From NCBI GenBank assembly GCA_019314185.1, contig JAFCZU010000163.1, forward strand, positions 1 through 7,644: a stretch of 7,644 nt of DNA. The letters are read 5' to 3'. The DNA is from Deltaproteobacteria bacterium (GTDB lineage Bacteria > Desulfobacterota > Desulfobacteria > Desulfobacterales > ETH-SRB1). A model generated the notes under the pieces. The model was given only the letters and a program-made list of their open reading frames with translations, ran no database searches and was not told the origin of the DNA. The translations under genes were made by a program, and so were the position numbers. How positions within the stretch are numbered: the first letter of the stretch is position 1; the number at the start of each line of letters is the position of its first letter. Shown one piece after another: positions 1 through 5,849 of the stretch.

Positions 1-315
1 TCTCAAATCATCATCGATCCAGGAATCGGTTTTGGCAAAACAGTTGAGCATAATTTTTTGCTGATTAAGCATCTGCATGAATTTAAAATCCTTAACGCTC
101 CAATACTGGCAGGGCCTTCAAGAAAAGCATTCATACGAAACACCCTTAAAGACCTTTCCGGCTACAACGTTAAGCCGGATATGCCTATAACGGAAACAGG
201 AACCCAGTCAGCAGTTGCGGCCGCGGCTTTACACGGCGCCAGCATCGTAAGAGTCCACGACGTTGCCAGCACACGCGCCACCTTAAAAATTATTGATGCA
301 ATTAAAAATGCATGA
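1..315 (+). CDS. folP: Dihydropteroate synthase, C-terminal part (cut by window edge)
   Basis: This is the last 104 residues of dihydropteroate synthase, which joins 6-hydroxymethyl-7,8-dihydropterin diphosphate to p-aminobenzoate in cytoplasmic folate synthesis. The frame is open from base 1, so the gene begins upstream of the window; family members are about 270-285 residues, so roughly the last third is present. Visible family motifs in order are DPGIGFGKT (fragment residues 6-14), GPSRKAFI with the conserved substrate-binding Lys (38-45), a TQSAVAAAALHGA stretch, and RVHDV near the end, whose Arg and His contact the pterin diphosphate. The gene stops with TGA at 313-315. No glmM or other recognisable gene follows; instead there is a repeat-rich gap. 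Nothing in the visible part looks damaged. Identity is very secure; the N-terminal two thirds cannot be judged. Confidence 0.96.
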   Translation, partial: SQIIIDPGIGFGKTVEHNFLLIKHLHEFKILNAPILAGPSRKAFIRNTLKDLSGYNVKPDMPITETGTQSAVAAAALHGASIVRVHDVASTRATLKIIDAIKNA

Positions 316-440
316 AACTAAATTTGATGATCTCGTAAAAAGCTATATTATGCCGGCAACCCAAAATAACTTGTCAATCATCTTAAAAGGTTATGATTTA
401 GTTGTTTGAAAGATATTGCAAATTCGAGATACAACTATTT

Positions 441-590
441 GAATATCGAACAAGAAATTTCGAATGATGAAGTGTGGAATCGCTACGCTCCAGGTGTCGT
501 CTACGGCTATGCCCCGGTAAGCTATCTTTTTAAATATTAAAAATGATAGAATACCTTACTTCGACATTTATAATTCCTTGTTCGATATTC
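441..590 (+). repeat. MITE-like terminal-inverted-repeat element, long copy
   Basis: The unit is bounded by 19-bp inverted ends: GAATATCGAACAAGAAATT at 441-459 and AATTCCTTGTTCGATATTC at 572-590, with one mismatch. Its interior has a further AT-rich inverted repeat (CTATC near 522-526 and GATAG near 545-549). A second copy lies at 1661-1768 in the opposite orientation. Outside one indel the two copies differ at only about three positions over some 107 aligned bases. This copy carries 41 bases (478-518, about 61% G+C) where the other has a single C. There is no coding capacity of note and no obvious target-site duplication. The size, structure and near-identity fit a miniature inverted-repeat transposable element or a similar mobile palindromic repeat. 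The parent transposase is not in the window. Confidence 0.85.
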
Positions 591-660
591 TGCGGTTCAA
601 AACAAATCCGTAAGTTTGAATTCGTTTTAAAAAGTTAGAGTGTTACAAAAATCTAAACAA

Positions 661-775
661 TGTCTTGCCCTGAAAAGTTTTGGTCATTGAATATTGTAAT
701 TTGAGACACAAAAATCCAAGGCAAAGCCATCTATCTCTGACCTGGCCCAGATGGCCAGGTTTTTCAGGACAAAAT
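661..775. repeat. Short inverted-repeat element upstream of coaX
   Basis: The left edge (about 661-683) reads as CTTGCCCTGAAAAGTTTTGG. The right edge (about 753-775), read on the opposite strand, gives a similar word ending in CCTGAAAAACCTGGCC, so the unit has imperfect inverted ends around some 70 bases of AT-rich DNA. The right end also contains a perfect hairpin (740-760). Related words recur at 5014-5038, 5086-5127 and 5131-5170; the 12-mer TTTTCAGGGCAA at 5153-5164 occurs here as its reverse complement at 665-676. This suggests a dispersed repeat family present in several decayed copies. The boundaries are approximate. Confidence 0.5.
740..764 (+). terminator. Hairpin plus T-run (terminator-like) just before coaX
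   Basis: ACCTGGCC at 740-747 pairs perfectly with GGCCAGGT at 753-760 around a 5-base loop, and a run of five T (760-764) follows on the plus strand, which is the form of an intrinsic terminator. It lies about 45 bases before the coaX ATG and 425 bases after the folP stop. It could insulate coaX from upstream transcription, or it may simply be part of the repeat element in which it sits. The same layout (CTCTGACCTG, loop, CAGGTTTT) recurs at 5086-5114, which favours a repeat-borne origin. Confidence 0.5.
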
Positions 776-808
776 AAACTCGTAGCCCATAACCAGTTAA
801 ATCATGCC

Positions 809-1594
809 ATGCTTCTTGTCATAGACATAGGAAATACTAACACAGTAATCGGTCTTTATGATGGAGTCCGTCTGCATAAAAACTGGAGAATACGCACCGA
901 AAGAAATACAACAGAAGATGAATTCAATATCATAATCTCCAGTCTGTTTACCGGAAGCAGTGTCAATCCAAAACAGATTGACAAAACAATTATTTCCTGT
1001 GTAGTACCGCCGCTGGTATCTATTATGAATTCATTCTGCCTTAAATACCTTGGGCATACTCCATATTGGATCGATGCCAAGTCTGCTGCTCAGATGCCTA
1101 TACTTTACAATAATCCGGCAGAGGTTGGAGCAGACAGGATCGTTAACGCTGTTGCAGCATTTCACAAATATAAAACAAGCATGATTGTTGTTGATTTTGG
1201 CACAGCTACAACCTTTGATTCTATTTCAGAAAATGGAGAATATCTTGGCGGGGCAATCAGTCCCGGAATAATGATTTCTTCCGAAGCCCTGTTTATGAAA
1301 ACATCTAAACTTCCCAGAGTAGAACTCATTGATCCTCCTGATAAAGTAATCGGAAAAGACACGGCAAACAGCATAAAAGCCGGTATTATTTATGGATATG
1401 CAGGACTTGTTGATGGGATAGTCAAGCGAATGGAAATCGAAATGGGCTCTGCCCCCAAAATAATTGCTACGGGAGGCCTTGCAAATCTCATGGCCGATAT
1501 TTGCGAAACCATAGAGATTATTGACCCCACACTAACCCTTGAGGGACTTCGCATTATATACGAAGATATGGATCATCTCAAAGAGAGTTGTTAG
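809..1594 (+). CDS. coaX: Type III pantothenate kinase
   Basis: CoaX phosphorylates pantothenate to 4'-phosphopantothenate, the first step of coenzyme A synthesis in the cytoplasm; it belongs to the ASKHA fold and needs a monovalent cation. I start it at ATG 809, giving 261 residues, which matches the family length, and the usual N-terminal phosphate-binding motif DIGNTNTVIG then begins at residue 6. An upstream ATG at 680 is in frame, but the extra 43 residues are encoded by the repeat element and match nothing in the family. Further motifs are EVGADR at 105-110, where Asp109 is the expected catalytic base, DFGTATTFD at 129-137, GGAISPGI at 147-154, and ATGGLA at 220-225. There is no clear Shine-Dalgarno sequence before ATG 809 and no adjacent birA, a common neighbour elsewhere. 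The gene is bracketed by two inverted copies of the MITE-like element. The protein itself looks intact. Confidence 0.96.
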   Translation: MLLVIDIGNTNTVIGLYDGVRLHKNWRIRTERNTTEDEFNIIISSLFTGSSVNPKQIDKTIISCVVPPLVSIMNSFCLKYLGHTPYWIDAKSAAQMPILYNNPAEVGADRIVNAVAAFHKYKTSMIVVDFGTATTFDSISENGEYLGGAISPGIMISSEALFMKTSKLPRVELIDPPDKVIGKDTANSIKAGIIYGYAGLVDGIVKRMEIEMGSAPKIIATGGLANLMADICETIEIIDPTLTLEGLRIIYEDMDHLKESC

Positions 1595-1660
1595 GATAAT
1601 AAGGATTCAATGGGCAAGCGCTCAAATAAAAACTTTTTCTGCTTCTATCGCTGAATAATA

Positions 1661-1768
1661 AATATCGAACAAGGAATTATGAATGTCGAAGTAAGGTATT
1701 CTATCATTTTTAATATTTAAAAAGATAGCTTGCCACACTTTATCATTCGAAATTCCTTGTTCGATATT
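1661..1768 (-). repeat. MITE-like terminal-inverted-repeat element, short copy
   Basis: This 108-bp copy has perfect 18-bp ends: AATATCGAACAAGGAATT at 1661-1678 and its reverse complement at 1751-1768. It is inverted relative to the copy at 441-590 and lacks that copy's internal GC-rich block, having a single C in its place (near 1734). The centre (1701-1728) is an AT-rich inverted repeat running from CTATC to GATAG. Pairing of the ends would let the transcript or single-stranded DNA fold into one long hairpin. It sits 66 bases after the coaX stop, so it could act as a 3' structure for that transcript. No target duplication is evident. Confidence 0.85.
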
Positions 1769-1812
1769 AGATATTTAATGGTCTCTACTAAACGAATTCT
1801 TAGAAATAAAGC

Positions 1813-1850
1813 ACTCGACCCCTTGAACCCTTGAATCCTCGGCCCCTTCC
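1813..1850 (-). repeat. CTTGAA/CGACCCC word repeat after a stop codon
   Basis: The stretch is built from short related words (CTCGACCCC, TTGAACCC, TTGAATCC, TCGGCCCC). It shares the exact 15-mer ACTCGACCCCTTGAA (1813-1827) with 5825-5839. Both occurrences lie a few bases past the stop codon of a leftward gene (the zinc-ribbon gene here, yggT there) and in the same orientation to that gene. It is non-coding and probably belongs to a dispersed low-complexity repeat family of this genome. It has no strong hairpin of its own. Confidence 0.6.
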
Positions 1851-1852
1851 TT

Positions 1853-2536
1853 TCATACTTTGCCTGTTTTTACAAGAAGCTCCTTGAACACCTTGTAAAA
1901 TGCTATATTGTCAATCAGACTGGCCTTTAAAATCTTTTCTATTTCATCAAGATTCTTCAGATTGATAACAATATTTACGCTCTTGTTAAAAGCCGTCATC
2001 TTGTCCATAGTACGAAACCTGCTTGTTAAAAGAACGACAAATATGTTTCGTCTTATGGACATGGAAAGACGATCCAAGTACATGAGTACATTATTCTCAT
2101 CAAGATCCCTTGTGTCAAATGTCTCATTTAATACAATCAGATCAAAAACATGAAAACGCATCTGCTTGAGAGAATCCCTTGCTGTCTCAGGCTCAATAAT
2201 ATTATATCCCATATTTTTAAGAACAGATCTGATTTTTGCACTGATGACAGGATCAGTCTCGCACAGAAGAACCGTCTCCGAACCCTCTTCAACAAAATCA
2301 AAAGGCTTTTCCGAAGCATCGTATGTACCGGAGTTAATTTCGTCAATTATGGTTTTTTCTAAAACAGTTTCCGGCTCAGGAATCTCTTCCTTAGATAATG
2401 AAGATACAACCCTGCTTGTGTCTATCGTAATTTTATTCTTGCACTTAGGACAGGAAAGAGTAAAGATTTGTCCTTTAGGAATCTTTTCATCAGGTATTTT
2501 GAATTTACTCTGGCACTGTTCGCAAACAACATTCAT
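1853..2536 (-). CDS. Zinc-ribbon protein with degenerate response-receiver domain
   Basis: The 227-residue protein starts at ATG 2536, with GGGAGA (2542-2547) as ribosome binding site. Residues 1-38 form an MJ0042-type zinc ribbon, C5-x2-C8 and C29-x2-C32. A Glu/Lys-rich linker runs to about residue 85. Residues 86-205 resemble a CheY-like receiver, beginning ETVLLCETDPVISAKIRSVL and having a third-strand segment FDLIVLNETF. The position where phospho-acceptor Asp is expected is Asn137, one of the two acidic metal-binding residues appears to be Thr94, and the Lys-Pro pair is not evident, so ordinary phosphorylation looks unlikely. Thr171 in VVLLTSRF matches the conserved switch Thr/Ser. The gene follows the two pilus ATPase genes on the same strand after 148 bases, so a role in pilus retraction control is plausible but inferred. 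The exact function is unknown. Confidence 0.85.
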   Translation of the reverse strand: MNVVCEQCQSKFKIPDEKIPKGQIFTLSCPKCKNKITIDTSRVVSSLSKEEIPEPETVLEKTIIDEINSGTYDASEKPFDFVEEGSETVLLCETDPVISAKIRSVLKNMGYNIIEPETARDSLKQMRFHVFDLIVLNETFDTRDLDENNVLMYLDRLSMSIRRNIFVVLLTSRFRTMDKMTAFNKSVNIVINLKNLDEIEKILKASLIDNIAFYKVFKELLVKTGKV

Positions 2537-2565
2537 AATTATCTCCCATTCCCAACATATCTGTT

Positions 2566-2653
2566 ATCAGAAATTTACAAACTCATTTTTACTACGGAGC
2601 GAACAGGCAATTAAATTATAAAACTCACTTTTTTGATTTTGTAAATTTCTGAT
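2566..2653. repeat. 88-bp element with perfect 16-bp inverted ends
   Basis: ATCAGAAATTTACAAA at 2566-2581 is the exact reverse complement of 2638-2653, around 56 bases that hold an imperfect direct repeat (AAACTCATTTTT at 2579 and AAACTCACTTTTTT at 2621). It fills most of the gap between the PilU-like gene and the zinc-ribbon gene. It is a different sequence from the elements flanking coaX. It could be another MITE, or a hairpin that separates the two messages or protects an mRNA end. The 16 perfect pairs are unlikely to arise by chance at this spacing. Confidence 0.7.
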
Positions 2654-2684
2654 TATCTTAATTGAGCAAAGCTTAATTGAGATA

Positions 2685-3854
2685 TCATCTTTTTTGCTTT
2701 CCGTAATCAAGGTCAACTTTCAATTCCTCAATATCTGTAGTAGCCTCTCCGCGCTTGCTCTTGAGCGAATCAATTCCGCGGCCCACTATACCTTTGCGAG
2801 AAGAATATGCCTTAGCTGTCTCCTCGGTAATAAGACCTTTTTCATACAATTCCACTATGTAATCATCAAAGGTTGTCATACCAAAAGCCTTGCCGGCCTG
2901 AATAATTTCATAAAAGGTTTTGCCCTCAGACTCTCCATGCAGAATCGTATCCTTGATCCTGAGATTAATTCCCATTATCTCAAAAGCCGCTACACGTCCT
3001 CCTCCTACCCTTGGGAGAAGCCTCTGACATACGATCCATCGCACTGTATCGGCAAGCCTGATCCGAATCTGGTTTTCCTCCTCTGTGTTGAACATGCCAA
3101 GAATACGGTTGATAGTCTGACCTGCGTCTACAGTGTGGAGTGTGCTTAAAACCAGATGTCCTGTTTCAGCCGCGCTAAGACCAATCTCTACGGTTTCCCT
3201 GTCACGCATCTCGCCTACAAGAATTACCTTGGGAGCCTGACGAAGGGCAGCTCTGAGCCCGCTGGCAAATGTGTTAAAATCGGTTCCCATCTCACGCTGA
3301 TTGAAAGTAGCTTTCTTGTGAGGATGCTGATACTCAACCGGATCTTCGAGAGTTATTATATGAACAAATTTAGTTTCGTTAATCTCGTTAAGTACTGTTG
3401 CAAGAGAGGTCGTTTTTCCGCTACCGGTAGCTCCTGTTACAAGAACAATCCCGTTTTTTTCCAGAGCCATTTTTTTAAATGATTCAGGCAAGTTCATTCC
3501 CTGAAAAGTTGGAATCCTGGATTCAAGTTTTCTCAAAACAATGGAATAATTGCCTGATTGAGAAAAAACATTCACTCTAAAGCGCGCCTTTCCAGGAAGT
3601 TCGTAAGACAAGTCGCATGATCCTTCCTTTAAAAGAATCTCGGTAAGACGCCTGTCATGATTAATAAGGTTGAGGGCAAAAATTTCGGTCTGAAACGGCG
3701 TAAGTTTGCAACAATGCGGCGTAATATCAACCCCGACAAGCTGGCCGGAATTCTCCACCTGAAAAGCTTTACCAACGGTTATATTTAGATCGGAAATATT
3801 TTCACCAACGTCAAGCATCTTTGTCAATATATAATCAATTTCCTGTTTTCTCAT
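2685..3854 (-). CDS. PilT/PilU-family type IV pilus retraction ATPase (PilU-like)
   Basis: This 389-residue secretion-type (VirB11/PilT family) ATPase would form a hexamer at the inner-membrane base of the type IV pilus and help disassemble the fibre. Motifs in order are Walker A GATGSGKT (141-148), Asp box ITLEDPVEY (167-175), Walker B VILVGEMRD (210-218) and His box GHLVLSTLHT (232-241). The segment LRQAPKVILVGEMRD has Ala-Pro-Lys where PilT has Asp-Pro-Asp, recalling PilU (QAP), and the AIRNLIRE motif of true PilT is degenerate here (NLRIKDTI, 297-304). The C-terminus (about 350-389) is an extra charged tail. Together with its place directly after pilT, this suggests the PilU-type accessory retraction motor, but another PilT paralogue is possible. 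The start ATG is preceded by AAGGAT (3862-3867), and only 16 bases separate it from the pilT stop, so the two genes are almost surely co-transcribed. Confidence 0.93.
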   Translation of the reverse strand: MRKQEIDYILTKMLDVGENISDLNITVGKAFQVENSGQLVGVDITPHCCKLTPFQTEIFALNLINHDRRLTEILLKEGSCDLSYELPGKARFRVNVFSQSGNYSIVLRKLESRIPTFQGMNLPESFKKMALEKNGIVLVTGATGSGKTTSLATVLNEINETKFVHIITLEDPVEYQHPHKKATFNQREMGTDFNTFASGLRAALRQAPKVILVGEMRDRETVEIGLSAAETGHLVLSTLHTVDAGQTINRILGMFNTEEENQIRIRLADTVRWIVCQRLLPRVGGGRVAAFEIMGINLRIKDTILHGESEGKTFYEIIQAGKAFGMTTFDDYIVELYEKGLITEETAKAYSSRKGIVGRGIDSLKSKRGEATTDIEELKVDLDYGKQKR

Positions 3855-3870
3855 GGCACAACATCCTTAT

Positions 3871-4953
3871 CTAAGCTTCTGTAAAGTCCGCAGGCGGTGT
3901 CTTTAAAAAAGCTTTAAACTTTCCCTTGTCATTAGACTTGATATAGGCTTCATCAGCGTTTATCCACCCTTTTTTGTAAAGCTCCATTATAGCATCATCC
4001 AAAAGCTGCATGCCGTATTTTTTCCCTGTCTGAATCATCGAAGCTATCTGATGTGTTTTCCCCTCTCTAATCAGATTACGAACCGCTGGATTTGCTATCA
4101 ATATCTCAAGAGCAGCACAACGCCCTTTCTTATCAATCCGTTTAAACAGCACCTGAGCTATAATAGCCCTTAGTCCATCAGAAAGTGTTGATCGGATCTG
4201 GGCCTGTTCACTCGCAGGAAAAACCTCAATAACACGGTCAACGGTTTTTGGAGCACTGGAAGTATGCAGTGTGCCAAAAACAAGGTGGCCGGTAGATGCT
4301 GCTTCAATGGCAAGAGATATGGTTTCAAGGTCTCTCATTTCACCTACGAGAATGATATCTGGATCTTCACGCAAAGCGCCGCGCAAAGCAGAGCTGAATG
4401 TTTTTGTATGAAGACCAACCTCCCTGTGATTGACAATGCAACTCTGGCTTTTGTGTACAAATTCAATAGGATCTTCGACGGTTATGATATGATCCTTACG
4501 GGTGCGATTTGCTTCATCTATTATTGCCGCAAGAGTAGTCGATTTGCCACTTCCGGTTGGCCCCGTCACCAGAACAAGGCCACGTGGCAAAGAGGCCAGC
4601 TTTGTAATAACAGAAGGAAGACCGAGTTGTTCAGCAGTCATTATTGTGGCTGGAATTTCTCTGAAAACCGCAGCAGCACCATATTTCTGCATAAAAAAAT
4701 TCGCCCTGTATCTTGCAAGCCCAGCTATCTCATAACCAAAATCAACATCTCCTGTTTCTTCAAAAACCTTAACCTTGTCCTCAGGCGCAATTTCATAAAG
4801 CATAGCTTTAAGCTCGTCATTCTCCAGAACCTTGTATTTGATCCTTTCCATCTCGCCATTAATTCTCAAAGCAGGGGGCTGCCCTGAAACAAGATGTAGA
4901 TCCGAAGCCCCCTGGTCATGCATCAATTTAAAGAAAGCATCTATTTTTGCCAT
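3871..4953 (-). CDS. pilT: Type IV pilus retraction ATPase PilT
   Basis: PilT is the hexameric cytoplasmic ATPase that powers pilus retraction and twitching motility. The 360 residues match the usual family length (about 345-370). The N-terminal PAS-like part contains the typical GASDLHLVSGQPPALRINGE segment (15-34). The C-terminal motor has Walker A GPTGSGKST (131-139), Asp box ITVEDPIE (157-164), Walker B IILVGEMRD (200-208), His box GHLVFGTLHT (222-231) and AVRNLIRE (290-297), the PilT-specific motif needed for retraction. All catalytic residues appear intact. ATG 4953 has a strong AGGAG (4962-4966) at good spacing. It is the first gene of a leftward operon with the PilU-like gene. An intrinsic terminator upstream (5007-5038) separates it from divIVA, so it should have its own promoter between about 4970 and 5005; I could not identify one with confidence. 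Confidence 0.96.
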   Translation of the reverse strand: MAKIDAFFKLMHDQGASDLHLVSGQPPALRINGEMERIKYKVLENDELKAMLYEIAPEDKVKVFEETGDVDFGYEIAGLARYRANFFMQKYGAAAVFREIPATIMTAEQLGLPSVITKLASLPRGLVLVTGPTGSGKSTTLAAIIDEANRTRKDHIITVEDPIEFVHKSQSCIVNHREVGLHTKTFSSALRGALREDPDIILVGEMRDLETISLAIEAASTGHLVFGTLHTSSAPKTVDRVIEVFPASEQAQIRSTLSDGLRAIIAQVLFKRIDKKGRCAALEILIANPAVRNLIREGKTHQIASMIQTGKKYGMQLLDDAIMELYKKGWINADEAYIKSNDKGKFKAFLKTPPADFTEA

Positions 4954-5006
4954 TAGCCGCTCCTGTTATTTTAATAGTTCAGCCCAAAATCACTCACACC
5001 AAAATT

Positions 5007-5038
5007 GTAAAAAAGCCTGGTCCAAAAAACCAGGCTTT
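5007..5038 (-). terminator. Intrinsic terminator ending the yggT-divIVA block
   Basis: AAAGCCTGGT (5012-5021) pairs perfectly with ACCAGGCTTT (5029-5038) around a 7-base loop. On the minus strand the stem is followed by six T (complement of the A-run 5009-5014). This is a textbook leftward terminator lying about 190 bases after the divIVA stop and 55 bases before the pilT start. On the plus strand the T-run is only three bases, so it is mainly leftward. The stem sequence CCTGG..CCAGG resembles other repeat copies nearby, so it may have been recruited from a repeat. Confidence 0.8.
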
Positions 5039-5084
5039 AGTTCACTTCAAACTCTTGCAGCATTTCTTCAGACAGAGCTGGAAG

Positions 5085-5172
5085 ACTCTGACCTGACCCT
5101 GAAAATCAGGTTTTCAAGGTAAAGTAAAGAATCCGGGCCCAAAGAACCAAGTTTTTCAGGGCAAAATAAAAT
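5085..5172. repeat. Two tandem diverged copies of the CAGGTTTTTCAGG repeat
   Basis: Two units about 41-45 bases long follow each other. The first (5086-5127) runs CTCTGACCTGACCC, a small loop, then TCAGGTTTTCAAGGTAAAG. The second (about 5128-5172) runs CCGGGCCCAAAGAACC then AAGTTTTTCAGGGCAAAATA. Both align with 737-778 upstream of coaX (CTCTGACCTGGCCC, then CCAGGTTTTTCAGGAC and AAAATAAA). The first has a weak 6-bp stem (5091-5096 with 5106-5111) followed by four T. They are non-coding, between divIVA and pilT. The family looks dispersed and decaying; function is unknown, possibly as transcript-end hairpins. Confidence 0.55.
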
Positions 5173-5229
5173 AATTCTTGTAACTGCTCAAGTTGTTTAT
5201 TCAAGATTCACGGTTACCGGAAATCTAAT

Positions 5230-5733
5230 TTATATTTTCCGTTTTAACAACTTTAGCTTTGAATCCTCCTCATCCATTGCCTGCATTCCCTCTTTCCCTA
5301 TATCAAGAAGTTTTGCATGCGTTTCAATTACTAAACGAATCTGAATTTCGATCTGCATACGCTGACGTTTAAGTTCAGCTATATCTTCATGCATCTGAGC
5401 AAGCCTGTTATGGGCTTTGTTTAGTATCTTTTCCGCTTTTACTTCAGCGCCGGCTATTATTAATTCTGCAGATTTTTGAGCATTTGTCTTCATCTGATCC
5501 ATAACTTTCTGCGAATTGAGCATAGCGCGCTTAAAGGTTTCTTCACGCTCTTTGTATCCCTGGCTTTCAAGCTTGATCCTGCTAATTTCTTCCCGCGCAA
5601 TCTCATTTTCACGCTGCAACGATTCAAATGCTTCTGCTATCTGTTCAAGAAATCGATCAACCTCCTGGATATCAAAGCCTCTAAATTTTACTTTAAACTT
5701 CTGTTGTTGAATATCTAGTGGAGTTGTTTTCAT
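5230..5733 (-). CDS. DivIVA-domain coiled-coil protein
   Basis: The 167-residue protein begins with the DivIVA membrane/curvature-binding signature: PLDIQQQKFKVKFRGFDIQE at 5-24, then VDRFLEQI, matching the family pattern F..RG(Y/F)D..EVD.FL. Residues about 35-150 are long, charged, heptad-like helix with many Glu, Lys, Arg and Gln, fitting a parallel coiled coil, and there is no membrane segment. DivIVA proteins in Gram-positives self-assemble at negatively curved membrane such as poles and division sites and recruit partners; the job of the Gram-negative homologues is poorly known. ATG 5733 has AGGTGAG (5742-5748) upstream. The gene follows yggT on the same strand after 116 bases, of which about 60 are repeat sequence, echoing the yggT-divIVA order in Gram-positive division clusters. 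The family call is secure; a specific role in this organism is not. Confidence 0.9.
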   Translation of the reverse strand: MKTTPLDIQQQKFKVKFRGFDIQEVDRFLEQIAEAFESLQRENEIAREEISRIKLESQGYKEREETFKRAMLNSQKVMDQMKTNAQKSAELIIAGAEVKAEKILNKAHNRLAQMHEDIAELKRQRMQIEIQIRLVIETHAKLLDIGKEGMQAMDEEDSKLKLLKRKI

Positions 5734-5781
5734 AATATCTCACCTGTAAATAATTTGGGTCCTTCTCACGATCAATTAACA

Positions 5782-5846
5782 TAAAGGGTTCGAGGATTCA
5801 AGAGGTCAAGGATTCGAGGTTTTTACTCGACCCCTTGAATCCTTTT
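5782..5846 (-). repeat. Imperfect hairpin of the CTTGAA/CGACCCC repeat after yggT
   Basis: GGATTCAAGAGGTCAAG (5794-5810) pairs with CTCGACCCCTTGAATCC (5826-5842) at 15 of 17 positions around a 15-base loop. The whole unit lies between yggT and divIVA, starting four bases beyond the yggT stop. It shares a 15-mer with 1813-1827, which likewise directly follows a leftward stop codon. On the minus strand no long T-run follows the stem, so it is a poor intrinsic terminator; attenuation or mRNA protection within the operon is possible but inferred. Confidence 0.65.
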
Positions 5847-5849
5847 ACA

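Larger units (their letters stand above)
316..808. other. Gene-poor folP-coaX gap filled with repeat elements
   Basis: These 493 bases hold no gene I can support. The left part (316-440) is AT-rich. It contains the body of a 33-codon open frame (308-409) that overlaps the end of folP and resembles nothing I recognise. Bases 441-590 are a terminal-inverted-repeat element described separately, and about 661-775 is a second inverted-repeat unit with an internal hairpin. The stretch 591-660 is AT-rich and shows no convincing promoter. An open frame does run into coaX from 680, but its first 43 codons are repeat sequence rather than coaX protein. The gap looks like an accumulation site for short mobile or repetitive DNA. 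Confidence 0.6.

Noticed and set aside
308..409. A 33-codon open frame overlapping the folP stop, which could be a translationally coupled small protein or remnant
   Set aside because: No ribosome site beyond folP coding sequence, no recognisable motif, and its length is what chance would give.
680..808. N-terminal extension of coaX from ATG 680
   Set aside because: The added 43 residues are translated repeat-element sequence, and the family motif sits at the N-terminus only with ATG 809.
441..1768. The repeats around coaX as a CRISPR array
   Set aside because: Only two copies, inverted, over 1 kb apart, with terminal inverted repeats; no regular spacers and no cas genes.
4264..4887. Long plus-strand open frame opposite pilT, and similar ones opposite the PilU-like gene (2694-3149, 3156-3482)
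   Set aside because: They are mirror frames of well-conserved ATPase genes, rich in Cys, Ser and Phe, with no family resemblance.
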